The position numbers were made by a program, and so were the translations under genes. A stretch of 64,000 bases of DNA, taken from positions 1 to 64,000 of the forward strand of contig NZ_JAGPOX010000004.1 in the NCBI RefSeq assembly GCF_019038435.1. The letters are read 5' to 3'. The notes beneath the pieces are model-generated. The model was given only the letters and a program-made list of their open reading frames with translations, was not told the DNA's origin and did not search any database. Origin of the DNA: Nocardia alni. GTDB lineage: Bacteria; Actinomycetota; Actinomycetes; Mycobacteriales; Mycobacteriaceae. Position 1 is the first letter of the stretch; every line of letters begins with the position of its first letter. Below are positions 34,762 to 44,306 of this stretch, piece by piece.

Positions 34762-35520
34762 CTATGCCATCGTCAGGCCGCCGCTGACCGACAGCGTCTG
34801 GCCGGTGATGTAACCGGTCTCGTCGGAGGCGAAGAACGCCACGGCCGCGGCGATGTCGGACGGCTGAGCCAGGCGCTTCATCGGCACCGCGCGCGTCATC
34901 CCGCCCAGCACCTTGTCGGCGTCCTGTCCGGAGTTGTCGGCGAACTTGCGCAGCGCGGGGGTGTCGGTGGGGCCGGGGCACACGGTGTTGACGGTGACGC
35001 CCTTGGTGGCGACCTCGCGGGCCAGGGTCTTGGTGAAGGCGATGATCCCGCCCTTGGCGCCCGAGTACACCGCCTCCAGCGACGATCCGACCCGTCCCGC
35101 GTCGGAGCCGATGTTGATCACCCGGCCGAAGCCGCGCTCGACCATGCCCGGTACGACGGTGTGGTTGACCCGCAACGCGCCCTTGAAGTTGATGTTCAGG
35201 ATCTTGTCCCAGAACGCCTCGTCGGTCTCGAGGAACGTCATGAAGTCGTCCCAGCCGGCGTTGTTCACCGCGACGTCCACGGGACCGAGGCTCTCGGTGA
35301 TCTGCGCGACGGCGGCCTGGACCGACTCGGTGTTCGTGACGTCGATCGGGACCGCGATCGCCTTGCCGCCGGCGGAGACGATCTCCTTGGCGGTCTGCTG
35401 CGCCACTTCGTGATTCAGGTCGGCGACGGCGACCTGGAAGCCCGCCGCGCCGAGCCTGCGCGAGATTCCCTCGCCGATCCCCTGGGCGCCGCCGGTGACC
35501 AGCGCGACACGATTACTCAT
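34762..35520 (-). CDS. BadH-like 2-hydroxycycloalkanecarboxyl-CoA dehydrogenase (SDR)
   Basis: A 252-residue classical SDR: cofactor loop [19 protein letters not shown], and catalytic Ser in [20 protein letters not shown] then YSGAKGG with Tyr/Lys. The stretch from NNAGWDDF through [14 protein letters not shown] and [11 protein letters not shown] is strikingly like BadH, which oxidises 2-hydroxycyclohexanecarboxyl-CoA to the keto ester. The downstream neighbour is the BadI-type hydrolase, reproducing the badH-badI pair. It has a good ribosome site (AAAGGAAA). Confidence 0.85.
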   Translation of the reverse strand: MSNRVALVTGGAQGIGEGISRRLGAAGFQVAVADLNHEVAQQTAKEIVSAGGKAIAVPIDVTNTESVQAAVAQITESLGPVDVAVNNAGWDDFMTFLETDEAFWDKILNINFKGALRVNHTVVPGMVERGFGRVINIGSDAGRVGSSLEAVYSGAKGGIIAFTKTLAREVATKGVTVNTVCPGPTDTPALRKFADNSGQDADKVLGGMTRAVPMKRLAQPSDIAAAVAFFASDETGYITGQTLSVSGGLTMA

Positions 35521-35554
35521 GGTTGTCGTTTCCTTTCGATGACAGGGATTGGGG

Positions 35555-36784
35555 TCAAGAGGCGAGCTGTACGGCGTTCGCGAGTTCGTCGCGGAACTCC
35601 GGGGCCGCGACGGCGATCAACCGGCGGCGCCGTTCGCCGAGCGGCTGACCGCGCAGATGCGCGACGCCGTGTTCGGTTACGACGCAGTCGACGTCGGCGC
35701 GCGCGGTGGTCACGATCCCCTCGTCGAGGGTGAACTTGATGGACGAACGTCCGCGCACGGTCGAGCGCAGCGCGACGATCGAGCGCTTGCCGGTCAGCGC
35801 GGCCGCGCGAGCGAAATCCACCTGGCCGCCGACCGCGCCGAGGTAGGTGCCCCGGCTCATCTCCGCGCCGACCTGTCCGGTCAGGTCCACCTCGATCGCG
35901 AAGTTGACCGCGACCAGCGTGGAGAGCTGCGAAAGCACCTGCGGCGCATGGGTGTAGCTGGTCGGCCGGAACAGCACGGGCAGCCCCGCGACCCGGGCGT
36001 ACAGCTCGGCCGACCCCAGTGCCGTTCCCGCCACCGCGAATCCGCGATCGAGTTGCTTGCGCTCGCCGGTGATCACTCCGGCGTCGATGAGCTCGAGGAC
36101 GCCGTCGGTGATCATCCCGGTGTGCACGCCCAGATCGCGATGCCCCGACAGTGCGTCGAAGACGGCCGCGCCCATGGAGCCGATGCCGACCTGCAGCGTG
36201 TCACCGTCGTCCACCAGACTCGCGATGTGCGCGGCGATGAGGCGATCGACGTCACCGGCGGGGCGAAGGGCCTCCTGCTGTAGCGGCCGGTCGGTCTCGA
36301 GCGTCGCGGCGAAGCGGCTCAACGCAATTCGCGGTGAGCCCGGCACCACCGGCATCTGCTTGTTGATCTCGGCGAACAGCAGCGGGGTGTGACAGATCGC
36401 GTCGGCCATGTAGTCCACGCCGATTCCCAGCGAACACATTCCGTCCCGATCGGGCGGCGCGACCTGGAGCAGTCCGGCGTCGCACGGCAGCCGATGCTCG
36501 GCGAACATCCGGGGCAGCGCCGAGTAGTGGCAGGGCACGACCTCGAGCCGATCGGTGGCGCCCAGCTCCCGCAGGGCGCCGAGGCCACCGTAGGACACCA
36601 TGATGTCGGTCGGCGACATCGACTGTGCCAGTTGGTCGTTCCAGCTCAAGCCGGTGAACAGGCGCAGAGATCCGAGTTCCGGCGCCTGCGCGAGCAACCG
36701 GTCGACCAGCGGGCGCGGCTCGGCGGCGGCCTGGCTCCACCAGACCCCCATACCCGCTCGCAGATGCTCGGCGAAGTCGAGCAT
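35555..36784 (-). CDS. Acetyl-CoA hydrolase/4-hydroxybutyrate CoA-transferase family protein
   Basis: A 409-residue family I-type CoA-transferase whose ATG overlaps the thiolase stop as TGATG, fixing the start. N-terminal half: LRLFTGLSWNDQLAQ and PCHYSALPRMFAE. C-terminal half: LQVGIGSMGAAVFDAL, LGVHTGMITDGVLELI, TYLGAVGGQVDFARAA and VTEHGVAHLRGQPLGERRR. These blocks match acetyl-CoA hydrolase/transferases (Cat1/Cat2 type). It could recycle CoA between an end-product ester and the incoming acid. Confidence 0.83.
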   Translation of the reverse strand: MLDFAEHLRAGMGVWWSQAAAEPRPLVDRLLAQAPELGSLRLFTGLSWNDQLAQSMSPTDIMVSYGGLGALRELGATDRLEVVPCHYSALPRMFAEHRLPCDAGLLQVAPPDRDGMCSLGIGVDYMADAICHTPLLFAEINKQMPVVPGSPRIALSRFAATLETDRPLQQEALRPAGDVDRLIAAHIASLVDDGDTLQVGIGSMGAAVFDALSGHRDLGVHTGMITDGVLELIDAGVITGERKQLDRGFAVAGTALGSAELYARVAGLPVLFRPTSYTHAPQVLSQLSTLVAVNFAIEVDLTGQVGAEMSRGTYLGAVGGQVDFARAAALTGKRSIVALRSTVRGRSSIKFTLDEGIVTTARADVDCVVTEHGVAHLRGQPLGERRRRLIAVAAPEFRDELANAVQLAS

Positions 36785-37983
36785 CAGTCCACCCGCTCGA
36801 TCAGCGTGCCCGTACCCAGACCGCCGCCGCAGCACATGGTCACCAGGCCGAGCCCGCTGTCCCGCCGCTCCATTTCGGCGAGGATCGTGGCGATCAGCCG
36901 AGCGCCCGTAGCGCCCACCGCATGGCCGAGGGCGATCGCTCCGCCGTTCACGTTGACCCGGTCCATATCGGGCTTCAGCTCGCGCTGCCACGCCAGCACG
37001 ACCGAGGAGAACGCCTCGTTGACCTCGAACAGGTCGATGTCGTCGATCGTCAGATCGTTGCGCTCCAGCAGTTTTCGGGTCGCCGGGATCGGTCCGGTGA
37101 GCATGATGATCGGATCGACGCCGACGGTCGTCTGGTCGGCGATGCGGGCGCGCACGCGCAGGCCGTGGCGCTCGGCCGCCTCCCGGGTGCACAGCAGGAC
37201 CGCGGCCGCGCTGTCGCAGATCGGGCTGGACGTGCCGGCGGTGATGCGGCCGTTCTCGGGACGGAAGACGGTCTTCAGTTTCCCGAGCGTCTCCAGCGAC
37301 GTTCCCGGGCGGACCGTCTGGTCGCCGGTGCGAATCTCGCCGTCCAGTTCCATCCGCACCATCTCGTCGGCGAAACGACCGGCGGCGATGGCGTCGGCAG
37401 CGAGCGCGTGCGAGCGCACCGCGAATTCGTCCATCTCCGTGCGCGAGATATTCCATTGCTCGGCGATGAGTTCGGCGCTCTCGCCCTGAGTGACGAAGTC
37501 GTAGCGCTCGCGCAGCGCCGCGGGCCACGGGTCGCCGTACAGTTCACTGATCTTGGCCGGTGAATTCATCGGCACATGTCCCATATGTTCGACGCCGCCG
37601 GCGATCACGATGTCGTGCACGCCCGAGGACACCAGGGCCGCGGCGAAATTCACGGCGGTCTGGGCAGAGCCGCAGCGGCGATCCAGCGTGGTGGCCGGGA
37701 CCTCCGCCGGATATCCGGCCTGCAACCACGCATTACGGCCGATATTGCGGGACTGCTCACCGAACGGGGCCGTGCATCCGATGACCAGATCCTCCACGAC
37801 GCCGGGATCGATTCCCGCGCGGGCGATCAGGTCCTGGTAGCAGGCGGCCAGCATCGCGTTGGGATGGATATCCCGGAACCAACCCTTGTCCGGATGTGAT
37901 TTTCCGATGGGCGTGCGTACCGCCTCGGCGATGACGACCTCTCGTCCGGAGGTGGCGAAGGGGCCGGTGACTCGTGCGCTCAT
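36784..37983 (-). CDS. Thiolase (acetyl-CoA C-acyltransferase, FadA5/FadA6-like)
   Basis: A 399-residue degradative thiolase. Nucleophile Cys104 lies in TTLDRRCGSAQTAVNFAA, the catalytic His in NVNGGAIALGHAVGATGARL and the second Cys in LVTMCCGGGLGTGTL. The MCCGGGLGTG end and DRRCGSAQ resemble the steroid-pathway thiolases FadA5/FadA6. It would release acetyl-CoA or propionyl-CoA after ring opening. Neighbours overlap or lie within 2 bp. Confidence 0.92.
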   Translation of the reverse strand: MSARVTGPFATSGREVVIAEAVRTPIGKSHPDKGWFRDIHPNAMLAACYQDLIARAGIDPGVVEDLVIGCTAPFGEQSRNIGRNAWLQAGYPAEVPATTLDRRCGSAQTAVNFAAALVSSGVHDIVIAGGVEHMGHVPMNSPAKISELYGDPWPAALRERYDFVTQGESAELIAEQWNISRTEMDEFAVRSHALAADAIAAGRFADEMVRMELDGEIRTGDQTVRPGTSLETLGKLKTVFRPENGRITAGTSSPICDSAAAVLLCTREAAERHGLRVRARIADQTTVGVDPIIMLTGPIPATRKLLERNDLTIDDIDLFEVNEAFSSVVLAWQRELKPDMDRVNVNGGAIALGHAVGATGARLIATILAEMERRDSGLGLVTMCCGGGLGTGTLIERVD

Positions 37984-37984
37984 G

Positions 37985-38782
37985 TCAGATCACCGTCCCG
38001 CCGTCGACCGGCAGCACCTGACCGGTGATGTAGCCCGCGGCGCCGGAGGCCAGGAAGACGAAGGTGGGGGCGATCTCGTCGGGATATGCCCAGCGCCCCA
38101 ACGGGATTCGCGCCAGCGTCTTGGCGGCGAGCTTCTCGTTGCTGCGGATGTTCTCGGTCATCGCCGTCGCGGCCAGCGGCGCGACCGCGTTCACGGTGAT
38201 CGACTGCCTGGCCAGCTCGCGGGCGAGCGACTTGGTCAGCCCGACGATGGCCGCCTTGGCCGCGCCATAGTTGGCCTGGCCGATCGTCCCGGTCAATCCC
38301 GCCGCCGAGGTGACGTTGATGATGCGGCCGGTGCCGTCGTCGGGGAGGTACTCGAGCGCGGCGTGGCTGCAGTGGTAGCTGCCCATCAGGTGGGTGTCCA
38401 GCACCTTGCGGAACTTGGCCTCGTCCATCTTGGGGAACATGGCCGGAGCGATCACGCCGGCGTTGTTCACCAGGATGTTCAGCACCCCGCCGCCGAGTTT
38501 CGCCGCCGCGGCCACGGCCTCACGCGCGTTGTCGCCGTCGCAGACGTCCAGGGTGAAGGGCTCGGCGACACCACCGGCCGCGCGAATCCGTTCGCTCACG
38601 GCGACGGCCGCGTCCTTGTCGATATCGGTCACCAGCACCGCCGCACCGGCCGCGGCGAAGGCCTCGGCCACTGCGGCTCCCACGCCGCCGCCGGCGCCGG
38701 TGACCAGCGCGGTCCGCCCGTCGAGGCTGAACGCCCGGATGCCGGACGGCGTAGTGCCTGGTGTCGCTGTCGGATCGCTCAT
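37985..38782 (-). CDS. FabG-like short-chain dehydrogenase (3-hydroxyacyl-CoA dehydrogenase candidate)
   Basis: A 265-residue classical SDR with VTGAGGGVGAA, NNAGVIAP, the catalytic Ser in NVTSAAGLTGTIGQANYGAA and YGAAKAA with Tyr/Lys, and the terminal GYITGQVLPVDGG. Its ATG overlaps the acyl-CoA dehydrogenase stop (TGATG). Together with hydratases and thiolase it supplies the oxidation step of a beta-oxidation turn. Precise substrate unknown. Confidence 0.88.
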   Translation of the reverse strand: MSDPTATPGTTPSGIRAFSLDGRTALVTGAGGGVGAAVAEAFAAAGAAVLVTDIDKDAAVAVSERIRAAGGVAEPFTLDVCDGDNAREAVAAAAKLGGGVLNILVNNAGVIAPAMFPKMDEAKFRKVLDTHLMGSYHCSHAALEYLPDDGTGRIINVTSAAGLTGTIGQANYGAAKAAIVGLTKSLARELARQSITVNAVAPLAATAMTENIRSNEKLAAKTLARIPLGRWAYPDEIAPTFVFLASGAAGYITGQVLPVDGGTVI

Positions 38783-39948
38783 CAGTAGCTCCTCGGGAGG
38801 CCGAGCACGTGTGAACCGAGATAGTTCAGGATCATTTCCTGGCTGATCGGCGCGATACGGGTCAGCCGGGCCTCACGGAAGTACCGCGCGACGTTGTACT
38901 CCTCCGAATAGCCCATACCACCATGCGTCTGCAGAGCACGGTCGGCAGCCTCGAAACCCGCATCGGCACACAGGTACTTGGCCGTATTCGCTTCGCGCCC
39001 ACAGGGTTTGCCGTTGTCGTAGAGCCAGGTGGCCTTGCGCAGCATCAACTCGGCGGCGTCGAGCCGGGCCAGCGAATCCGCGAGGGGGAATTGGATGCCC
39101 TGGTTCTTGCCGATCTGACGGCCGAAGACCTCACGATCGTTGCCGTACCGCACCCCGGCCCGCAGGGCGGCGCGACCGATGCCGAGTGCCTCGGCGGCTA
39201 CCAGCATCCGCTCGGGATTCAGGCCGTCGAGAATGTACTTGAAACCCTTGCCCTCTTCACCGACACGATCCTCCACCGGGATCTCCAGATTATCGATGAA
39301 CAGTTCGTTGGAGGTCACCGCGTTGCGGCCCATCTTCTTGATGGGCCGGATATCCACCCTGTCCCGGTCGAGATCGGTGAGGAACAGCGTCAGGCCGTCG
39401 GTCTTGCGCGGCGAATCCTCGAACCGTGCGGTCCGGGTCAGCAGGAGGATCTTCTCGGACTCCACGGCCTTGGAGATCCAGACCTTCTTGCCGTTGACGA
39501 TGTATTTGTCACCGTCCCGCTTGGCGAAGGTCGTGATCTTGGTGGTGTCCAGGCCCGCCCCCGGCTCGGTGACGCCGAAGCACACGTGCAGATCGCCGTT
39601 GACGATGCGCGGCAGGGTCCGCTGCTTGAGCTCCTCGCTGCCGTGCACGATCACCGGATGCATACCGAAGATCGACAGGTGCATCGAGCTCGCGCCGTTC
39701 ATACCCGCCCCGGACGCGGCCACCTGTTCCAGAATGATCGATGCCTCGGTGATCCCGTAGCCGTGGCCGCCGTACTGCTCGGGTGTGGTGATACCCAGCC
39801 ACCCGCCCGCGGCGAACGCGTTGTAGAACTCCGTCGGGAACTCGTGCTTCTCGTCCTTCTCCTGCCAGTACCGGTCGTCGAACTTGGCCGCCAGCTCCGT
39901 GACCGCGTCACGGATCGTGACCTGATCCTCTGTCAGTTCGAAATCCAC
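38782..39948 (-). CDS. Acyl-CoA dehydrogenase
   Basis: A 388-residue flavoenzyme with FGVTEPGAGLDTTKI, KVWISKAVESEKILLLTR, the probable base Glu in LNPERMLVAAEALGIG, NDREVFGRQIGKNQGIQFPL and THGGMGYSEEYNVARYFREA. Glu in the NPERM helix indicates an isovaleryl/long-chain type active site. First gene after operator site 4, leading the operon that contains the BadH/BadI pair. It may dehydrogenate the saturated ring CoA ester. Confidence 0.92.
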   Translation of the reverse strand: MDFELTEDQVTIRDAVTELAAKFDDRYWQEKDEKHEFPTEFYNAFAAGGWLGITTPEQYGGHGYGITEASIILEQVAASGAGMNGASSMHLSIFGMHPVIVHGSEELKQRTLPRIVNGDLHVCFGVTEPGAGLDTTKITTFAKRDGDKYIVNGKKVWISKAVESEKILLLTRTARFEDSPRKTDGLTLFLTDLDRDRVDIRPIKKMGRNAVTSNELFIDNLEIPVEDRVGEEGKGFKYILDGLNPERMLVAAEALGIGRAALRAGVRYGNDREVFGRQIGKNQGIQFPLADSLARLDAAELMLRKATWLYDNGKPCGREANTAKYLCADAGFEAADRALQTHGGMGYSEEYNVARYFREARLTRIAPISQEMILNYLGSHVLGLPRSY

Positions 39949-39987
39949 GTCCGTACTCCATCCCTCAAACTCTACTAACTATAACAA

Positions 39988-39998
39988 TGGACTGACCA
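39988..39998. promoter_or_regulatory. GntR-type operator, site 4 (TGGACTGACCA)
   Basis: Degenerate copy of the motif, 40 bp upstream of the acyl-CoA dehydrogenase at 38782-39948 on the minus strand, in an AT-rich patch that looks like a promoter. Confidence 0.5.
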
Positions 39999-40011
39999 AA
40001 AGACGAAAGGG

Positions 40012-41079
40012 TCAGCCCGCACGCGCCGGCTCGTCCAGCAGTGCGGCGGCGATCCGCTCGTTCCAGGCGCTCGGCGGGCCGAACAGGGTGCGGTCGAGCT
40101 TGGCGCGCTTGTAGAACAGGTGCAGATCGTGTTCCCACGTGTAGCCGATCGCGCCGTGCACGGTGAGCGCCGATTCCGCGAGATCCGCCACCGGCCCGGT
40201 CACCTGGGCCTTCGCGACCGCGGCGATCGTCGCGGCGTCGGCGATTCCCGCGTCGAGCGCGGCCGCGGCGTAGAGAGCCGTCGAATACGACGCCTCGACC
40301 GTCACCAGCATCTGCGCGGCGGCGTGCTTCACGGCCTGGAAGGAACCGATGAACTGCCCGAATTGCTTGCGCTGCTTGCTGTATTCGACGGAGAGTTCGA
40401 GCATGCGCTCCGCGCTACCCAGGGCGTCGGCGGCCGTCAGCACCGCGGCCAGTGCCGCGGTCCGGGACAGCGAGGTTTCGTCCGCGGCGACGATCTCGAC
40501 GATCGGCGCGTCCGAGAACTCGACCGCGCCGGTGACGCGCGAGCGGTCGAGCAGGTCGTCTCGTCGGACGACCGCGTCCGACGCCAGCACCCTGGCCAGG
40601 CCGAAACCGTCCGGCCCGGTCACCGGCACGAGGAAGGTGTCCGCCTCGAGGGCGCCGAGCACATGGGGCACGGTCGCGCTCAGCCGATCCGACGCGGCGG
40701 GCAGCGGCGTCCACGCCGGGATCCGGTCGGCCCGGATCGCCGCCGCGAACCGATGCCGGCCCGCCACCTGCTCGCTCAGTTCCCGCGTGGTCAGCAGGGG
40801 GGCGCTCAGAGCCGCCGCGAGCCAGCGCGAGTCGGGTACCGCGGCACGGCCGAACTCCCGAGCGGCGAGTGCCTGTTCGAGGACTCCCCCGCCCTGCCCG
40901 GACACGTCTTCCGAATAGCCGACGCCCCACCAACCGTCCCGGATGAGCGCCTCGGTGAACCGGTTCATCTCCTCGGAGGTCTGCATCTTCCGCACGGCCT
41001 CGGGCGGGAATTTGGCGGCGGCCCACTCACGCAGGGACGTGGCGAACAGCTCCTGCTCCTCGGACAGCTCCCAGTGCAT
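40012..41079 (-). CDS. Acyl-CoA dehydrogenase, FadE small-partner type
   Basis: A 355-residue protein of the divergent FadE type: GDGxG-poor N-terminal half with REFGRAAVPDSRWLAAALS, then ALGSAERMLELSVEYSKQRK, QFGQFIGSFQAVKHAAAQ and TVHGAIGYTWEHDLHLFYKR. Proteins of this look usually pair with a second FadE to form alpha2beta2 acyl-CoA dehydrogenases for ring and side-chain substrates. The likely partner is the FadE two genes upstream. A strong GAGGAG precedes the ATG. Confidence 0.85.
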   Translation of the reverse strand: MHWELSEEQELFATSLREWAAAKFPPEAVRKMQTSEEMNRFTEALIRDGWWGVGYSEDVSGQGGGVLEQALAAREFGRAAVPDSRWLAAALSAPLLTTRELSEQVAGRHRFAAAIRADRIPAWTPLPAASDRLSATVPHVLGALEADTFLVPVTGPDGFGLARVLASDAVVRRDDLLDRSRVTGAVEFSDAPIVEIVAADETSLSRTAALAAVLTAADALGSAERMLELSVEYSKQRKQFGQFIGSFQAVKHAAAQMLVTVEASYSTALYAAAALDAGIADAATIAAVAKAQVTGPVADLAESALTVHGAIGYTWEHDLHLFYKRAKLDRTLFGPPSAWNERIAAALLDEPARAG

Positions 41080-41088
41080 CGCTTCTCC

Positions 41089-43038
41089 TCAGCTCTCGCT
41101 CGTGCGGTGGACGACATCTCGGATGCCCTCCACGGCCTCGGGGTTCTCCGCGCTAGACAGATCGCCGGGATCGGTTCCCAGCGCGGCGGCGCGGACCGCG
41201 CGCCGCAGGATCTTGGCCGAGCGGGTCTTGGGCAGGGCTTCGACCGCCCAGACCTTCGCCGGGGCGAACGGCTTGCCCACACCCGCCGCGACCAGCGCGC
41301 GCAGTTCCTCGGAGACCCCTTCGGTGTCGGCGCCCTTGCGCGGCACCCAGAAGGCCCAGACGCTTTCGCCCTTGCGCGGATCCGGAACGCCGACGGCCGC
41401 CGCCTCGGCCACCGCAGGATGGGTGGTCAGGACCGATTCCACCTCGGCCGGGGCCAGCCGCTTTCCGGCCACGTTCATGACGTCGTCCGAACGGCCGAGC
41501 AGGTACCACTGGCCGTCCTCGACCCGCGCGTAGTCGCCGTGACACCAGATCCCGGGGAATCTGGACCAGTAGGACTCGAGATACCGCTCCCGATCGCGCC
41601 ACACTCCGCGCGTCATGGCCGGCCACGGTTGGCGGCAGACCAGTTCGCCGATGCTGCCGCGCAGCGGCTGTCCGTCGTCGCCGACCACGTCCACGTCCAT
41701 GCCGAGCGACGGCCCGCCCAGCGAGCAGCTCGGGATCGGCTCGACCGGATACGGCGCCAGGAACGAGCCGCCGACCTCGGTGCCGCCGGAGAAGTTGATG
41801 ACCGGCACGCGGCCGCCGAAGACCTGCTCGGCCATCCAGTCGTAGGAGTCGGGGTCCCAGGGTTCACCGGTGGATCCGAGAGTGTGCACCGAACTCAGAT
41901 CCCGCTCGGCGATCTCGGCGACCGGTGTCGAGCGCAGCGCGCGGATGAGTGTGGGCGAGACGCCGAGCATGGCGATCCGGTGCCGCTGCACCAGATCCCA
42001 CAGTCTGCAACCATCCGGAACGTCGGGCGAGCCCTCGTAGAGCACCAGGGTGGCGCCGTTGGCATGGGTGCCGAAGGCCGCCAGCGGGCCCATCACCCAG
42101 CCCATGTCGGTGATCCAGCAGAAGGCGTCTCCCTCGTTGATGTCGAAGGAGTAGGCGACCTCGGATGCGACCTTGATGGTGAATCCGGCGTGGGTGTGCA
42201 CCGCGCCTTTGGGTTTGCCCGTGGTGCCGGAGGTGTAGCCGAGCATCAGCGTCTGCATCGCGGGAAACGGGCGGAACGAGTACGACGGGACCACGGCGTC
42301 GACGAGCGCGTCCCACGGGCTCGCGGTGACGCCCAGACCCTCGAAATCGGTTGCCTCGCCGATGTTGTCGACCACGACGACCGCTCGCACCGACGGTGTC
42401 TGCGCCAGCGCCGCGGCTAGCTCGTCCGCCATGCCGACCTTGCGGCCCCGGCGAATCGTCCCGTCGGCGACGATGACCGCCTTGACCTGCGCGTCGTTCA
42501 GTCGCGAGGCGACGGCCGGCGCCGCGAAGCCGGAGAACAACGGCACGAGTATCGCGCCGATCCCCGCCGCGGCGTAGCACGCGACAACCGCCTCGGGGAT
42601 CATCGGCAGGTAGATGCCCACCGCGTCGCCCTCACCGATCCCGAGTTCCGCCAGCCCCGTCGCGACACGCGAAACCTGCTGTGCCAGTTCACCGTAGGTG
42701 ATCGTGCGGACCGACCCGTCCTCGGCCTCGTGCACGATCGCCGCCCGATCGGAGCTCTCGGGCAGCCACCGGGTGATGCACGCGTCGACGGCGTTGAAGG
42801 TTCCGCCGACGAACCAGTCCGGGAACTGGATCCCGTTCGTCAGATCGACCACGGCCTCGTACGGTGTCGAGAACGGGATGTCCAGGTCGGTGACCGCCGC
42901 GTCCCAGTACCAGGAGATATCCGCGGTCGATCGCCTGCGCAGTTCGTCGATCGAGTCGATGCCGTGCGCCCGCGCCAATCGCAGCACGTTCGCGTTCTCG
43001 ATGTAGTCGGGTGTCGGGTTCCACACGTAGGTGCTCAT
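41089..43038 (-). CDS. Acetyl-CoA-synthetase-like acyl-CoA ligase
   Basis: A 649-residue adenylate-forming enzyme starting at MSTYVWNPTPDY. The N-terminal helix-rich cap has WYWDAAVTDLDIPFSTPYEA and FPDWFVGGTFNAVDA, as in acetyl-/propionyl-CoA synthetases. The core has LGYTSGTTGKPKGAVHT, the substrate loop INFSGGTEVGGS, LLGRSDDVMNVAGKRLAPAE and the C-terminal catalytic Lys in LPKTRSAKILRRAVRA. It forms a CoA thioester with ATP; the acid could be the starting substrate or a short product. Confidence 0.88.
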   Translation of the reverse strand: MSTYVWNPTPDYIENANVLRLARAHGIDSIDELRRRSTADISWYWDAAVTDLDIPFSTPYEAVVDLTNGIQFPDWFVGGTFNAVDACITRWLPESSDRAAIVHEAEDGSVRTITYGELAQQVSRVATGLAELGIGEGDAVGIYLPMIPEAVVACYAAAGIGAILVPLFSGFAAPAVASRLNDAQVKAVIVADGTIRRGRKVGMADELAAALAQTPSVRAVVVVDNIGEATDFEGLGVTASPWDALVDAVVPSYSFRPFPAMQTLMLGYTSGTTGKPKGAVHTHAGFTIKVASEVAYSFDINEGDAFCWITDMGWVMGPLAAFGTHANGATLVLYEGSPDVPDGCRLWDLVQRHRIAMLGVSPTLIRALRSTPVAEIAERDLSSVHTLGSTGEPWDPDSYDWMAEQVFGGRVPVINFSGGTEVGGSFLAPYPVEPIPSCSLGGPSLGMDVDVVGDDGQPLRGSIGELVCRQPWPAMTRGVWRDRERYLESYWSRFPGIWCHGDYARVEDGQWYLLGRSDDVMNVAGKRLAPAEVESVLTTHPAVAEAAAVGVPDPRKGESVWAFWVPRKGADTEGVSEELRALVAAGVGKPFAPAKVWAVEALPKTRSAKILRRAVRAAALGTDPGDLSSAENPEAVEGIRDVVHRTSES

Positions 43039-43051
43039 CACGCAGTCTTTC

Positions 43052-44239
43052 TCAGCTTCGGGGCATTCCGAGCACACGCTCGGCGGCGATGTTGCGCTGG
43101 ATGAAGGTCGACCCGCCGGCAATGGCGGTGCCGCGCGCCTGATAGGCCAGCCGCAGCCATCGCTGCTGGTCCGGGTCCGCGCTGTCGCCGTCCTCCGCGA
43201 GACCGAACTGCCCGCCGAATTCGGTGATTTCCAGACCGAGGTCCGCGATGTCCTCGACCAGCGGGCAGAAGTAGAGCTTGCCGATGGAGGTGACGGGCCC
43301 CGGGGGCTGCCCGGACGCCGCGCCGGTGATGACTCGCTGGCCGATCAGGTAGTGGGTCAGGGCGCGGCCGTAGAGATCGGCGATGCGCTGCCGGATCTCG
43401 GATGTGCCGCTCAGGGGGGCGCCCTGCTCGTCGGTCTTGGCCTTGACCTGCGCGATGAGGTCGTCGACCGCGCGGGTGGTGTTCACCCGGCCCGTCGCGA
43501 TGCCGACCCGCTCGAAGGCCAGGGTGCCCATCGCGACCTTCCACCCGCCGTCGACCGCGCCGACGACCGCGTCGTCCGGCAGGAAGACGTCGTCGAGGAA
43601 CACCTCGTTGAACTCCGCCTCGCCGAGCATGTGCGCCAGCGGGCGCACGGTGACGCCCTCGGACGACATCGGCAGCAGGAAGTAGGTGATGCCCTTGTGG
43701 CGATCGCCGCCGCCGGTGCGGGCCAGCAGGATCGCGTTGTCGGCGATCTGCGCCCGCGAGGTCCAGATCTTCTGGCCCTGGATCTTCCATCCCCCGTCGA
43801 CCTTGGTCGCCTTGGTGCGCAGCGAGGCCAGATCCGATCCGGATTCGGGCTCGGAGAACAGCTGGCACCAGATCTGCTCGCCCTGGAGGATCGGTCCCAG
43901 GTAGCGCTGTTTCTGCTCGTCACTGCCGAACGCGACGATGGTGGGGCCCGCGAAATCCTCGCCGATGATGTTGAGCCGTTCGGGCGCGCCGGCGCGGTCG
44001 GTCTCCTCGGTGAAGATGGCCTTGATCTTGGCGTCGGCGCCCGCGCCGCCGAATTCGGCCGGCCACGACAGACCCGCGAAGCCTGCCTCGAACAGCTTGT
44101 GCTGCCAGACCGACCAGAAGGCGCGCTTGTCCTCGAGCCGGGCCGGCTCCGGCCACGGCAGCGTCGGCAGGGTCTCGGTCAGCCAGTCGCGAATGCGCGT
44201 GCGGAACCGAGCCTCGTCCGGCGAATCGGTCAGATCCAT
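43052..44239 (-). CDS. Acyl-CoA dehydrogenase, FadE type
   Basis: About 395 residues from MDLTDSPDEARF, with GGAGG six bases before the ATG; a GTG nine codons upstream lacks such a site. Signatures: LSWPAEFGGAGADAKIK, WCQLFSEPESGSDLASL, KIWTSRAQIADNAILLAR and TLAFERVGIATGRVNT. The C-terminus GGSTFIQRNIAAERVLGMPR is typical of actinobacterial FadE for branched or ring acyl-CoA esters. First gene of the operon behind operator site 5. Confidence 0.9.
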   Translation of the reverse strand: MDLTDSPDEARFRTRIRDWLTETLPTLPWPEPARLEDKRAFWSVWQHKLFEAGFAGLSWPAEFGGAGADAKIKAIFTEETDRAGAPERLNIIGEDFAGPTIVAFGSDEQKQRYLGPILQGEQIWCQLFSEPESGSDLASLRTKATKVDGGWKIQGQKIWTSRAQIADNAILLARTGGGDRHKGITYFLLPMSSEGVTVRPLAHMLGEAEFNEVFLDDVFLPDDAVVGAVDGGWKVAMGTLAFERVGIATGRVNTTRAVDDLIAQVKAKTDEQGAPLSGTSEIRQRIADLYGRALTHYLIGQRVITGAASGQPPGPVTSIGKLYFCPLVEDIADLGLEITEFGGQFGLAEDGDSADPDQQRWLRLAYQARGTAIAGGSTFIQRNIAAERVLGMPRS

Positions 44240-44274
44240 CTGAACCTCCACGTGTTTACGGACCAACGTTACAA

Positions 44275-44288
44275 TAGGTCAGACCAAA
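44275..44288. promoter_or_regulatory. GntR-type operator, site 5 (TAGGTCAGACCAAA)
   Basis: Motif copy placed between two divergent transcription units, the FadE operon (minus) and the MaoC pair (plus). A single bound regulator could control both. Confidence 0.65.
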
Positions 44289-44306
44289 AAATCCAGGGAG
44301 GTGACC

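Noticed and set aside
40120..42420. 766-codon plus-strand open frame opposite a FadE and a ligase gene
   Set aside because: Shadow of two conserved enzymes; rich in His, Arg and Gly with no fold-like pattern.
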